Positions 27,175 to 36,249 are shown, counted from the stretch's first letter. The stretch: 64,000 bases of DNA from Lysinibacillus sp. ZYM-1 (GCF_001308875.1 NZ_KQ465109.1:1-64000), one strand, 5' to 3'. The notes: generated from the letters alone by a model not told the origin. Made by a program: numbers and translations.

Positions 27175-27384
27175 CTATTCACATTTTTTTGAGGACTTTA
27201 TAATGATCCGTTCAATCACTCTAATTTCGCTATTTAGCTTCGCAATCGCTGCTTCAATTTGTTGATAGCGCTCCATTTGGTTGATATTCTCGGTTGAAAT
27301 TGAATCTTTCAAAGCGGCATGTCCTGCGTATAAGCTTGCTAATAAATCTAGCTTTTGAAAATAAGCTGTGCTGTATTGCTCCAT
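27175..27384 (-). CDS. Small helical protein of unknown function
   Basis: A 69-residue, mostly helical protein with a heptad-like C-terminal half (QIEAAIAKLNSEIRVIERIII) suggesting a coiled coil. Not recognised. I start at ATG 27384 because GAGGGG is nine bases upstream; the TTG at 27420 has no binding site. It is alone between a hairpin and a GNAT gene. Confidence 0.55.
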   Translation of the reverse strand: MEQYSTAYFQKLDLLASLYAGHAALKDSISTENINQMERYQQIEAAIAKLNSEIRVIERIIIKSSKKCE

Positions 27385-27533
27385 AACACCCAGCCCCTCG
27401 CCTGTTACTTTTTTGGACAAACAGTTAAATTATTGTTCCTAAAACTCTATATCCGAAAAAAGCAAGCTCAAAACTTCCATTGTCGCTTAATTTATTATCC
27501 ATTTTCAGTTAAATTATTATTCTTCTAAAGCCA

Positions 27534-28067
27534 CTAGCTCTTTTTTAACAAAGAATAGATAAAAGTATCATGTGCATTTCCCTTTTGCACCATATAGTCT
27601 CTTAGAATCCCTTCTTGCTGGAACCCGAGCTTAAGCAGTAGTTGATTGGAGGCTTCATTTTCTAAAAATACGACAGCCCCAATTCGATGTAAGTTCATGT
27701 GTTCAAAGCCATAGGCGATCACCTTTTGGACTGCTTCTTTTGTATAGCCCTGGCGCCAGTAATCAGGATGAATTTCATAGCCAATTTCCGCTCGTTTATG
27801 TGCGGCTGACCATAAATGATAACCAATTGTACCAATGACTTCCCCTGTCTCTTTACGTTCAATACCCCAACGTATTCCTCTTTTTTCTTCAAAGTTTTTG
27901 CCAAATTGCTTGATTAACTGTCCAGCCTGTTGTTTTTCAACAAAGGGTTCCTGACCATAATAGCGTGTAACGGCTTCATTTGAAAAACAATGAAAAATCG
28001 CAGATACATCCGCCTGAGTCAGTTCTCTTAACTTAAGTCGTTCCGTTTCTAATATTGGAAACATCAT
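27534..28067 (-). CDS. GNAT N-acetyltransferase, RimJ/RimL-like
   Basis: A 177-residue GNAT. It has LETERLKLRELTQAD at the start, the acetyl-CoA loop WRQGYTKEAVQKVIAYGF and the C-terminal ENEASNQLLLKLGFQ typical of the RimJ/RimL ribosomal-protein acetyltransferase branch. It is clearly paralogous to the protein at 50778-51356. Start ATG 28067 (or the next codon, 28064) follows AGGGGAGGA. The substrate is unknown. Confidence 0.85.
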   Translation of the reverse strand: MMFPILETERLKLRELTQADVSAIFHCFSNEAVTRYYGQEPFVEKQQAGQLIKQFGKNFEEKRGIRWGIERKETGEVIGTIGYHLWSAAHKRAEIGYEIHPDYWRQGYTKEAVQKVIAYGFEHMNLHRIGAVVFLENEASNQLLLKLGFQQEGILRDYMVQKGNAHDTFIYSLLKKS

Positions 28068-28308
28068 GTTCTCCTCCCCTACCATCTATACCATTCTCTT
28101 TAGATTATCCTTCAAAAACCATACTGTACATAAGTAATTTCTCTTAAATATTAATAGAAATAGAAATTATTACTATATAAATATTATTAAATAGCTTATA
28201 ATAGTAATCAGACTATGCACTCCTACTACATGCATATCCATTACAGCTCAGCTGCCGTATTCTTCGGTATATCATTTCTGCTGAGTATAGATAAAGGTGA
28301 TTTTCAAC

Positions 28309-28356
28309 ATGACATCCTATGAACGTATACTTATAATGGTCCCGCCGTTTCCCTAG
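28309..28356 (+). CDS. Candidate leader peptide before the Bcr-type exporter
   Basis: A 15-codon ORF (peptide MTSYERILIMVPPFP) with AAGGTGA eight bases before its ATG. It ends 53 bases before the exporter start. The proline-rich end and a following hairpin (28364-28371 with 28382-28389) resemble translational or transcriptional attenuation leaders of antibiotic-induced genes. Confidence 0.4.
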   Translation: MTSYERILIMVPPFP

Positions 28357-28409
28357 CTACGCTTTCTACTTGTAACTGACAAAGTAGAATTTGCTTGTAG
28401 GAGGGCAAT

Positions 28410-29585
28410 ATGTTGAAAAAACAGGCAGTACCATCTTTATTGTTAATGATTGTTCTTGTGGCGTTTCCACAAATTAGTGAAACAATTTACACTCCATCTC
28501 TACCGGATATTGCAGATGCACTCGGTGTATCCAATAGCTCTGTTCAATTAACCTTAAGCATCTATTTTATTGGATTTGCATTGGGCGTTTTTTGCTGGGG
28601 ATGGATTTCTGATACCATTGGCCGTAGACCTGCCATGTTAGCCGGTTTAATTTTTTATGGAATAGGGAGCGCATTATGTTTTTATGCAGATACAATACCC
28701 TTTCTAATCGTTAGTCGCTTTATTCAAGCATTCGGGGCTGCTACTGGCTCCATCATTACCCAGACTATTTTGCGTGAAAGTGTAACAGGAAGTAAACGAC
28801 ATGCCATGTTCGCACAAATTTCCGCGGTCATTGCCTTTACCCCTGCGGTTGGGCCATTAATTGGCGGTTGGGTGGACCAAGCACTTGGTTTCCGCGCTGT
28901 ATTTTTTGTCCTTGTGGTCATGAGTATATTGCTATTCATCTATGCATATGCCAGACTCCCTGAAACAACGGATCCGGCCACAAGGCAGAGAATAGCGGTA
29001 TGGCCTGTCGTCAAACGCATTCTTGCCTCCCCAATCGTCCTTGTCTATGGACTGCTAATTGGGGGCATTAACGGTGTGCTATTTAGCTATTATGCGGAGG
29101 CACCTTTTATTTTCATTGATCACTTTCAGATGACGCCTGGCCTCTATGGTTTTCTTGGCATCATCGTAGCGTTGGCATCGATTTTAGGAGCCATGATCTC
29201 TAAGCGACTTATCACCTCCCATCCACCTCAACAAATTATTTATGTTGGCTGTTTGGTGATGTTGCTCGGTGCTTTCCTGTTGACGATTGTCTGTATATTC
29301 CCATTGCCTGCTAGTATGCTAGCTTTGAGCATCATGGGTACAGTTTTTATTATGCTGTTAGGCTCGGGCATTGCTCTTCCTAACTGTCTAAGTCTTGCAT
29401 TAGTAGACTTTCAGGATGTTATTGGCACAGCAGGCGCCATTTTTAGTCTTGGCTACTACTTGCTTGTCAGTGTTATCACATCTGGTATGAGTTTGCTTCA
29501 CAATGGTTCTTTGCTGACGATGCCACTTTATTTCTTGGTGTTAACGATCACGATGTGGTTTAGTGCAAAAAAATATATTCGATAA
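28410..29585 (+). CDS. MFS drug exporter, Bcr/CflA family
   Basis: A 391-residue, 12-helix major facilitator. The motif A loop GWISDTIGRRPAMLAG after helix 2 and SRFIQAFGAATGSII mark the Bcr/CflA subfamily of drug:proton antiporters. GGAGGG lies four bases before the ATG. It appears monocistronic, with a bidirectional hairpin after it and a short leader ORF plus hairpin before it. The region 28090-28300 holds no other supported gene. Confidence 0.88.
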   Translation: MLKKQAVPSLLLMIVLVAFPQISETIYTPSLPDIADALGVSNSSVQLTLSIYFIGFALGVFCWGWISDTIGRRPAMLAGLIFYGIGSALCFYADTIPFLIVSRFIQAFGAATGSIITQTILRESVTGSKRHAMFAQISAVIAFTPAVGPLIGGWVDQALGFRAVFFVLVVMSILLFIYAYARLPETTDPATRQRIAVWPVVKRILASPIVLVYGLLIGGINGVLFSYYAEAPFIFIDHFQMTPGLYGFLGIIVALASILGAMISKRLITSHPPQQIIYVGCLVMLLGAFLLTIVCIFPLPASMLALSIMGTVFIMLLGSGIALPNCLSLALVDFQDVIGTAGAIFSLGYYLLVSVITSGMSLLHNGSLLTMPLYFLVLTITMWFSAKKYIR

Positions 29586-29623
29586 TTGATGACAGCGGGC
29601 ATCTAATCTATTTAAACAAAAAC

Positions 29624-29649
29624 GCCACCCTTATTTAATTTAGGGTGGC
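29624..29649. terminator. Bidirectional terminator
   Basis: The stem GCCACCCT with AGGGTGGC lies between two convergent genes; the T run is better on the leftward strand. Confidence 0.75.
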
Positions 29650-29657
29650 TTCTCCAT

Positions 29658-30164
29658 TTATTGAAAATAGTAGTCCACAACTTCCTGCGCGGATTGGAAG
29701 ATCTTATTACTTTGTGTTTTATAGAGAAATTTTGGATTCGTACATGCTTTTTCAAGACTTTTGGCTTGCTTTAGCTTATCCGTCATTTGCTCAATAATAT
29801 CAGTATAGCCATCCAGCTGGTTTGAAATTTTTGATAGCATAACCGGTGAGATGTCTAACACAATAGACAACTGATCCTCTGCGTAGCTATTTAAATTGAT
29901 AAAAAAGCATTGTTCCAAATGCTTAGAATGTTTATCGACATTAATCACTGCTTCTTGATAATGGGCGATTAGGCCAGTAGAAGTTTTCGTGATGGTAAAA
30001 CCTTGTTGTGCCAACTGTTGTTCAACAAGCTGCAAAAACTGATCAACTTCAGCATCTAGTTTCGGCGTGACCGTTGATAGGATTAAATTATCACAATTTT
30101 GATAAATTGTATCGATTTCAGACTGTTTTTCAACAAGTATTTTAAAATTGGACATTGAATACAC
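29658..30164 (-). CDS. Hypothetical cytoplasmic protein
   Basis: A 168-residue soluble protein with mixed alpha/beta composition and no signal, membrane segment or recognised domain. It is preceded by GGGGAG at seven bases from a GTG start (30164); an ATG at 30155 is a weaker choice. Divergent from the NUDIX gene, with about 85 bases between them. Function unknown. Confidence 0.7.
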   Translation of the reverse strand: MYSMSNFKILVEKQSEIDTIYQNCDNLILSTVTPKLDAEVDQFLQLVEQQLAQQGFTITKTSTGLIAHYQEAVINVDKHSKHLEQCFFINLNSYAEDQLSIVLDISPVMLSKISNQLDGYTDIIEQMTDKLKQAKSLEKACTNPKFLYKTQSNKIFQSAQEVVDYYFQ

Positions 30165-30250
30165 GCTTCATCTCCCCTTTTTATTAAGGTAGACATTCGT
30201 GAAGCGTTTTAGTCATTGCCATATAAATTAACAAACCTAGGGAGGTTCCT

Positions 30251-30703
30251 ATGATAAGAAATTCTGTCAAAGCCGTCATCCTCATTGATGGTAAAATACT
30301 GCTGACCAAAAATAAAGATTCGGAGGGCTATTTTTATCTTTGTCCAGGAGGCGGACAAGAGCATGGTGAAACATTTCATACGACACTTCAACGAGAATGC
30401 CTAGAAGAAATTGGGGCGTCTGTTCATATTGGAGAACTTCTTTTTATTCGGGAATATATCGGAAAAAATCATGAGCATGCTGCTTTCGACGCAGATGTTC
30501 ATCAAGTCGAATATTATTTTCACTGTCAGTTAAACGAACAAGGGACCCAACCAACCAATCCAGATAGTCACCAAATTGGGACAGAATGGGTCTCGTTGGA
30601 GAAGCTCCATGACTTCAGACTTTATCCCAAAGCATTAATTCGACAACTTCAACGATATGAGCAAGGACAACAAACTACGATTTATTTAGGGGACATTAAT
30701 TAG
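30251..30703 (+). CDS. NUDIX hydrolase
   Basis: A 150-residue NUDIX protein. The Nudix box runs about residues 36-58: GGGQEHGETFHTTLQRECLE then EIGA, matching GX5EX7REUXEEXGU with one Cys-Leu variation before the EE pair. It would cleave a nucleoside diphosphate linked to another moiety; the exact substrate is unknown. The ATG follows GGGAGG at five to six bases. Convergent with the GNAT at 30732. Confidence 0.88.
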   Translation: MIRNSVKAVILIDGKILLTKNKDSEGYFYLCPGGGQEHGETFHTTLQRECLEEIGASVHIGELLFIREYIGKNHEHAAFDADVHQVEYYFHCQLNEQGTQPTNPDSHQIGTEWVSLEKLHDFRLYPKALIRQLQRYEQGQQTTIYLGDIN

Positions 30704-30731
30704 AAAAGGCTGCCTATTTCTATAGACGGCC

Positions 30732-31181
30732 TTATTCAAACACAAGTGTTTTTACCATTGTATAATAACTACTGCCCGGCGGATAATCTTTAATTTCACC
30801 CACAACTTGGTAGCCTCTTGCTTCATAAAACGTTCGAGCTTGGAATGCATATGTTGTCAGCAAAGCCTTCTTAGCGCCCATTTCCTTTGCTGCCATTTCT
30901 GCTTGTGCCAGTAGCTTACTGCCCAAACCTTTTCCACGATGTTCTTCATGAAACCAAAATTTATGGATTTCCACCCATCCCCAGTAAACCTCTGCAGTTA
31001 TACCACCAATCCATTGCTGTTGTTGATCGGTAACTATCAAATTTAGAGGACGAATTGCCCCCTTCTGCCTACTTTCTCGATGGTACGGAGAATGTTCGTT
31101 ATTAAAGCCACGAATTTTTTCGCTTAAAAAGTGTGTAAAATCATCATGCTGTTCATATAAAATCGAAATGTATGTATCTAT
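30732..31181 (-). CDS. GNAT N-acetyltransferase with probable ATA start
   Basis: A GNAT of about 149 residues. The acetyl-CoA site is EEHRGKGLGSKLLAQAE, followed by FQARTFYEARGYQVVGE. Conserved-looking coding sequence (QHDDFTHFLSEKIRGFNN) extends 47 codons upstream of the first standard start, a TTG at 31040 that would cut off the first strands. AGGAGG at 31190-31195 is eight bases before an ATA codon at 31179-31181, and no ATG, GTG or TTG exists in between. Either ATA initiates or the start codon has mutated. It follows mazG, whose TAG stop overlaps the binding site and is in the same frame. Confidence 0.75.
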   Translation of the reverse strand: MDTYISILYEQHDDFTHFLSEKIRGFNNEHSPYHRESRQKGAIRPLNLIVTDQQQQWIGGITAEVYWGWVEIHKFWFHEEHRGKGLGSKLLAQAEMAAKEMGAKKALLTTYAFQARTFYEARGYQVVGEIKDYPPGSSYYTMVKTLVFE

Positions 31182-31193
31182 TTTGAATTCCTC

Positions 31194-31511
31194 CTAATCC
31201 TGATAACGTTTCAAAAGCTTGTCTTGATGCGCCTTAAAAATTTCTTCAAGTGGTATATCATATTGATTCGCAATATCAATGATATTCCCTATTACATCGC
31301 CTAGCTCCTCAATAAGTTCTTGTTTATTTTCCTCATAGGATTGAGTTTTTTCATCAGGTCGATCTCGGCCAATTTCTAATGCTCTTATAGCTCTGGCTAC
31401 CTCACCAGTTTCCTCTGCTAGAAAGCCGATTCGTGTGAAAATATTAAGCTCTGACCACCCACGGCTTTCATAGTAATCCTTTACCCAACGTTGAAACTCA
31501 TTTAATTCCAT
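31194..31511 (-). CDS. MazG-like nucleotide pyrophosphohydrolase
   Basis: A 105-residue all-alpha NTP pyrophosphohydrolase. The metal-binding EExGEVARAIR (LAEETGEVARAIRALE) and ELIEELGDVIGNIIDIAN motifs are intact. It would hydrolyse non-canonical or excess NTPs. It forms an operon with the GNAT downstream, separated by only a stop codon and four codons in the same frame. Confidence 0.88.
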   Translation of the reverse strand: MELNEFQRWVKDYYESRGWSELNIFTRIGFLAEETGEVARAIRALEIGRDRPDEKTQSYEENKQELIEELGDVIGNIIDIANQYDIPLEEIFKAHQDKLLKRYQD

Positions 31512-31588
31512 TTTCTGTCCTCCATTTCCTTCCTCTTCAAATTAAATTATACTATAAAAGAATCTCATCAGATATGGAGGAATCAACT

Positions 31589-32164
31589 ATGAAAAGTATG
31601 GCAGTATTTTGCGGATCTAGCATTGGCGCATCAGATGCCTATCGTGAAGGTGCGATACTACTAGGAAAGGAATTAGCCAAACGTCAAATTACCCTTATTT
31701 ATGGTGGGGCAAGCGTTGGCATCATGGCTACAGTAGCGAATACGGTGCTGCAAGAAGGTGGTAAGGTCGTTGGCGTGATTCCGACATTGTTAGAAGAGTG
31801 CGAAATTGCCCATCAGCAGTTAACAGAGCTGATCGTTGTAAACACAATGCATGAACGCAAAAGTAAAATGATGGAACTAGCAGATGGCTTTATCGCTCTA
31901 CCTGGTGGTCCAGGTACATTAGAGGAATTTTTTGAAGTGTTTACTTGGAATCAAATCGGCCTTCATCAAAAACCTTGTGCCATTTTCAATATCGAACGTT
32001 ATTTTGATTTATTAATTTCATTTTTTGATCATATGCAACAGGAACAATTTTTAAAAGCACAATATCGAGAGGCTTTAATCGTTGATGCAGATGCAGCAGC
32101 GCTTTTAGATAAATGTCAAAGCTTTGTTCCTCCAACTGTCAAAACCTATGAGCTTAGCAAATAA
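31589..32164 (+). CDS. LOG family protein (TIGR00730)
   Basis: A 191-residue Rossmann-like protein of the LOG/YvdD family with the signature PGGPGTLEEFFE (about residues 108-119) and the N-terminal FCGSSIGAS. Family members release the base from nucleotide 5'-monophosphates (cytokinin-activating LOG in plants, AMP/IMP-related activity in bacteria). GGAGG lies eight bases before ATG 31589; the ATG at 31574 overlaps that site. Confidence 0.9.
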   Translation: MKSMAVFCGSSIGASDAYREGAILLGKELAKRQITLIYGGASVGIMATVANTVLQEGGKVVGVIPTLLEECEIAHQQLTELIVVNTMHERKSKMMELADGFIALPGGPGTLEEFFEVFTWNQIGLHQKPCAIFNIERYFDLLISFFDHMQQEQFLKAQYREALIVDADAAALLDKCQSFVPPTVKTYELSK

Positions 32165-32170
32165 TCAGAT

Positions 32171-32206
32171 GGTAAGATTGGTCATACTCGACTAATCTTA
32201 CCACCT
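32171..32206 (+). terminator. Bidirectional terminator after the LOG gene
   Basis: The stem GGTAAGATT/AATCTTACC is followed by a T-rich tail, between convergent genes. Confidence 0.8.
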
Positions 32207-32207
32207 T

Positions 32208-32405
32208 TTATTTTGGTCTCATCACATCCCGTTTTTTCACCGCAACTACAGCCACCAACACCATAATAAGCTTCACCGCCAAAATGAACGCATAAAAACT
32301 AAATGAGATAATGGTTGGTAATAATACAAGCCACCATGACCAAGCAATAATATCTGTTACCTTTAAGAGGACAAGGACAATGGTCAATACTTCTGCAATG
32401 CCCAT
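32208..32405 (-). CDS. Small two-helix membrane protein
   Basis: A 65-residue hydrophobic protein with two transmembrane stretches (about residues 3-20 and 24-52) and a basic tail KKRDVMRPK. It resembles short Bacillus proteins annotated as transmembrane fragile-X-F-like, but I cannot assign a role. AAGGTGG lies before the ATG. The 330 bases between here and ykuS hold no gene I can support. Confidence 0.65.
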   Translation of the reverse strand: MGIAEVLTIVLVLLKVTDIIAWSWWLVLLPTIISFSFYAFILAVKLIMVLVAVVAVKKRDVMRPK

Positions 32406-32733
32406 CTTTTCACCACCTTACCATTTTCTTTAACTATGTACCTTCGTGTAGGAAAATAATGCAACAGCAGATGTGTCCTATTTTTGTAAAAAGTGAGTTT
32501 GCTCCTTTAAAAAGAGCTCAATAAAATCCATGTGTCGTTAGAAGATGCATACGGTAGAATATGTCGATTTTACTATTTCAAGAAGCTTTGGCGGTACCTT
32601 CAGATGTCGTACACAACCACTATTTCACATGAGTGTTGTGTGTTACTTGTGAAGTCTTTATCCACCTTCAAAAAAATAATATGAATAATGCGCAACCTGA
32701 AATGGCACATTATTTGTAGGAGGTGGACAAATT

Positions 32734-32979
32734 ATGTCTAGAATTATTGGTGTTGAAGAATCATTATCTAATGTTGAGGATGCTTTAAAAGCAAAAGGCT
32801 ATGAAGTTATTCCCCTGCGCAATGAAGAGGATGCCAAAAAATGTGATGCTTGTATCATTACAGGTCAGGACCGGGATGTCATGGGGATTAGTGATCCCGT
32901 CATGGCAGGTCCTGTTATTGATGCAGATGGGCTTACGGCAAACGAAGTCGTTCAACGCGTCGAAAAATATTTCCACTAA
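32734..32979 (+). CDS. ykuS: UPF0180 family protein (YkuS-like)
   Basis: An 81-residue protein that matches the UPF0180 pattern: [21 protein letters not shown], then a [16 protein letters not shown] centre with a short Cys pair and a helical C-terminus with VVQRVEKYF. The family is limited to Bacillales, and its function is not established. GGAGG lies eight bases before the ATG. A hairpin terminator follows. Confidence 0.88.
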   Translation: MSRIIGVEESLSNVEDALKAKGYEVIPLRNEEDAKKCDACIITGQDRDVMGISDPVMAGPVIDADGLTANEVVQRVEKYFH

Positions 32980-32986
32980 CTACGAG

Positions 32987-33027
32987 GTGCTGCCGCAATG
33001 TCTCTTTCACTGCGAGCAGCACTTTCT
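32987..33027 (+). terminator. Terminator of ykuS
   Basis: An eleven-base-pair stem with one bulged base (GTGCTGC-CGCA with TGCG-A-GCAGCAC), then a short T-rich stretch. Confidence 0.65.
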
Positions 33028-33122
33028 TATTTGTTTTCCCTACATACTTATTTATCTCTACTTATAATACACCTATTAGTTGTACAAAATAAATAATAGG
33101 AACTTAAAAAGTAGGGAGACAT

Positions 33123-34289
33123 ATGAGCCAAAAAAATATAGTACTTATTATTTTAATGCTTACGACTACACTACTCTTATCAGGCTGTTGGGATGTAACA
33201 GAGCCCCAAAGAATGTATTATGTGCAAGGTGTGGGTGTAGATTACAAGGATAATGAATATATAGCGTACATCCAAATTATGAACTTCGCCAATGTAGCAA
33301 AAACCGAACAATCGAACCCACAAGCTTCACCTACGGAAGTTGGTAAGGCTACGGGGAAAACAATCGAAGAAGCCATCTATAAATTGTATCGATCCATGGA
33401 CCAAGAAGTATTTTGGGGACATATGACCTTTCTTCTTTTCTCTGAGAAAGCCATGGAAAGTGAGCACGCCATTCCCATTATCGACACTTTTTTACGCTTT
33501 CGAGAGACAAGATATCATATTTGGGTCTATTGCACACAAGACCCTATTGAGGAAGTTTTATTAGTGTCTCCTATTTTGGAAAAATCACCGACTGCCACCA
33601 AATTGAGTAATCCTAAAAATACGGCAAAGCAGGAGTCATTTGTAGAACCCGTTAACCTAAGAGAGCTAGTCATTGGTTTGAATGAGCCGAATCATGAAAT
33701 GAAAGTCCCAATGGTTTCCATCAATAAAGACTGGGAAACAGCAGAGGATTCCAGAACAGAAACCACTTTTGCAGGTGTAGGCATTCTATCAAAGAACGGT
33801 TTCAAGGGCTTTATTAAAGGCAATACAGCCCGAGGTATTGAATGGATGAATGATGCAACCCAGCAAGGTGAAATCACGATAAAATTAGATAATAATGAGG
33901 ACCACGACTATTTAACAGTTGATATAAAAAAGTTAGATGTTCGTGTTAAACCGATCGTTCGTAACAATCAAGTAAAATTTGAAGTGGTTATAAAATTTAA
34001 TACTATTTTGAATGGTTTTAAAGGGGAAATCACCCCCCGTCAAGTAAGAAAAAAAGTGGAGGAAGAAGTCAAAAAAGAAATTATGGCAACCTTTGAGGAA
34101 GGCTTGAACATAAATGCGGACGTCTTTCGTTTATCAGAATACCTCTATCGCGATAATGTAAAGGTATGGAAAAGACTAGAAAAGGATGGCAAAATACCTT
34201 TAACGAAGGAATCCATTAGTAAAATCAATATTCATATCAACAAAGTTAGCCCTGGTCGAAAAACATTTGAAGAGACCATTACCGAATAA
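33123..34289 (+). CDS. Ger(x)C family spore germination lipoprotein
   Basis: A 388-residue lipoprotein: a signal peptide ending in the lipobox LLSGCW (Cys about residue 22), then the conserved WDVTEPQRMYYVQGVGVDYKD opening, and the GerC three-domain body ending with a HINKVSPG strand. GerC subunits sit on the outer face of the inner spore membrane with GerA and GerB proteins and are needed for nutrient germination. No gerA or gerB gene is adjacent, which makes it an orphan C subunit. AGGGAG lies five to seven bases before the ATG. Confidence 0.9.
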   Translation: MSQKNIVLIILMLTTTLLLSGCWDVTEPQRMYYVQGVGVDYKDNEYIAYIQIMNFANVAKTEQSNPQASPTEVGKATGKTIEEAIYKLYRSMDQEVFWGHMTFLLFSEKAMESEHAIPIIDTFLRFRETRYHIWVYCTQDPIEEVLLVSPILEKSPTATKLSNPKNTAKQESFVEPVNLRELVIGLNEPNHEMKVPMVSINKDWETAEDSRTETTFAGVGILSKNGFKGFIKGNTARGIEWMNDATQQGEITIKLDNNEDHDYLTVDIKKLDVRVKPIVRNNQVKFEVVIKFNTILNGFKGEITPRQVRKKVEEEVKKEIMATFEEGLNINADVFRLSEYLYRDNVKVWKRLEKDGKIPLTKESISKINIHINKVSPGRKTFEETITE

Positions 34290-34290
34290 A

Positions 34291-34327
34291 AACAAGAGAC
34301 CACCCATTATTGGCGTGGTCTCTTGTT
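34291..34327. terminator. Bidirectional terminator
   Basis: A perfect 13-base-pair stem AACAAGAGACCAC/GTGGTCTCTTGTT between convergent genes. Confidence 0.88.
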
Positions 34328-35022
34328 CATGACAAAATTTTATGAAGCTGCTCAAGGACAGCTCCCCTACTTATGCCACCGTGATAGCAAACAACGGTTT
34401 CAATATCAAGGTCTAGGTACTTCTGTAAAGACTGACGAGCTTCTGCTAAATCTAAAACGGTCGGTTCATGAATGCCTGCGAGGCTGCCTTCCACACTGTA
34501 AAGCGAATCACCCGCAATTAATGTTTTACTTTGGGACAAATAGAGACTTATATGTCCAGGCGTATGCCCGGGTGTGTGAATGACACGAATACCACCACAA
34601 AACGGCAATTCTTCACCGTCACTCAAGGTTACATCCACTCTTCCCTTCGGTGGGTTCTCTAAATGTGCATCCTTTAATAGTGGTAGTTCCCCTTGAATAT
34701 AGGGCTTATCTAGTGTATGCGCATAAACACGAATATGCTGTCCACATGCCTGTATGAGATCTGGAAGGCAACCAATATGATCAACATCCTGATGCGTGAG
34801 GATAACCGCCTTTAATTGGTCCAATGAAATACCTACCTGTGCCAAAGCCACAAGCAAATCTTCCATTTGTCCAGGAAAACCAGCGTCCAATAAAACAGCC
34901 ATGTCTTGATCCCACAAAAGCGTTGGATGAATAATGAATCCTTGATAATTCAGTTCCAGTACCTCGACACCCTTCGAAATTTCTATAGCATTCGCCCCCT
35001 TTACCGAACATTGAAAGATCAT
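34327..35022 (-). CDS. MBL-fold metallo-hydrolase
   Basis: A 231-residue metallo-beta-lactamase-fold hydrolase. The metal site THQDVDHIG is the HxHxDH motif with Gln before the second residue, so the first histidine pair reads H-Q-D-V-D-H. The later ligands are in HTPGHTPGHIS, AGDSLY and CYHGG. The substrate is unknown; glyoxalase II-like thioesters or lactones are typical. AGGA precedes the ATG closely. Its stop lies at the edge of the shared terminator with gerC. Confidence 0.85.
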   Translation of the reverse strand: MIFQCSVKGANAIEISKGVEVLELNYQGFIIHPTLLWDQDMAVLLDAGFPGQMEDLLVALAQVGISLDQLKAVILTHQDVDHIGCLPDLIQACGQHIRVYAHTLDKPYIQGELPLLKDAHLENPPKGRVDVTLSDGEELPFCGGIRVIHTPGHTPGHISLYLSQSKTLIAGDSLYSVEGSLAGIHEPTVLDLAEARQSLQKYLDLDIETVVCYHGGISRGAVLEQLHKILS

Positions 35023-35084
35023 GATGATCCTATCTAGTTTCTGCTTTCAAACCGAAAGTTCCTGCCATAGCAACACGCATGTAT

Positions 35085-36236
35085 TTATTTTTTCTTGTTC
35101 ATGGAATCTTTATAGACTAACATAGCAACAAGAAGGAAGCTTATGCTAACAAGACGGAAAATCATCTCTAAACTAATCCATTCGGCTAAAAGCCCCAATA
35201 TAAATGCACTAATGCCAACACCAACATCAAAACTTGAAAGGAATGTTGCATTAGCTGCACCACTTTTTGCCTCACTTACTTTTTGAACAGTCCATGTTTG
35301 TAAACATGGCATAACTGTTCCATAACCTGCTCCGAATAAGATGGCTGCGATAATAAGCAACAAATTATTGGTCGCATAAGATAGCACGATAAGTGATAAA
35401 AATCCTACTGCTGCTGACACAATGATAATAGACCATGGCCCAGTTTTATCAAACCACTTTCCTGTAAATGGACGAAGTAAAGTGGAAACAATCGCATTGA
35501 TTAGAAAGAATAAAAAAATATGATCTAATCCCTTTTGTTCGCCGTAAAGCACAAGGAAGGTAATTATTGCGCCAAAGCCAAGCGTCGTCAAAACAGTCAG
35601 TAATGCTTGAAACCATACATCTTTCTCAAAAACAGCTTCCAAAAATCGAAATGGCTGCTTCTCATGCTTAATTGGTGCAGCCGAATAAACAAATTGAAGC
35701 GCTATAACTGCCAGTAAGCAAAGTATTACAGAAGAATAAATTAATATATCGAAAGAAAATGCATTATAGATAAGGATACCTAAACTTGGCGCAACGATAG
35801 CCCCTACTGTTGTTGAAATAGAGAAATAGCCAATTCCTTCTCCTAATCTTGCTTTAGGAATTAAATCCACCGCCATTGTACTATTGGCAGTAGTAGATAC
35901 TCCCCATGTTGCTCCATGGAAAAAACGTAACAACAGGAAAAGCCAAATAGTGTTCAAAAAAGGATATATGAATGTAATAATCAATAATGTTACGCCAGCC
36001 ACAATAGCTAGACCTTTTCTTGTGTTATCGACTAAATAGTAGCCTACAAAAGGTCTTATGATAATAGCGCCTATTGTAAATACCGTAGTGACCAAACCTA
36101 CTTGAAAAGGAGAGGCATGTATGCTGATTAAATAGGCTGGTAGAATAGGTAATAACATTTCAAATCCTATGAAAGTTAAAAAATTACTTATAAAAAGAAA
36201 AAGAAATGATGAAGTAAAAATTGTTTGTTTTTGCAT
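35085..36236 (-). CDS. MFS transporter
   Basis: A 383-residue, 12-helix major facilitator of the YfcJ/drug-exporter style. It begins FTSSFLFLFISNFLTFIGF, with the motif-A-like GYYLVDNTRKGLAI loop after helix 2. I start at ATG 36236, nine bases after GAGG; the reading frame is open upstream but has no better site. A nine-base-pair hairpin and a 19-codon leader ORF precede it. The substrate is unknown. Confidence 0.85.
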   Translation of the reverse strand: MQKQTIFTSSFLFLFISNFLTFIGFEMLLPILPAYLISIHASPFQVGLVTTVFTIGAIIIRPFVGYYLVDNTRKGLAIVAGVTLLIITFIYPFLNTIWLFLLLRFFHGATWGVSTTANSTMAVDLIPKARLGEGIGYFSISTTVGAIVAPSLGILIYNAFSFDILIYSSVILCLLAVIALQFVYSAAPIKHEKQPFRFLEAVFEKDVWFQALLTVLTTLGFGAIITFLVLYGEQKGLDHIFLFFLINAIVSTLLRPFTGKWFDKTGPWSIIIVSAAVGFLSLIVLSYATNNLLLIIAAILFGAGYGTVMPCLQTWTVQKVSEAKSGAANATFLSSFDVGVGISAFILGLLAEWISLEMIFRLVSISFLLVAMLVYKDSMNKKK

Positions 36237-36249
36237 TTTAAAATTCCTC

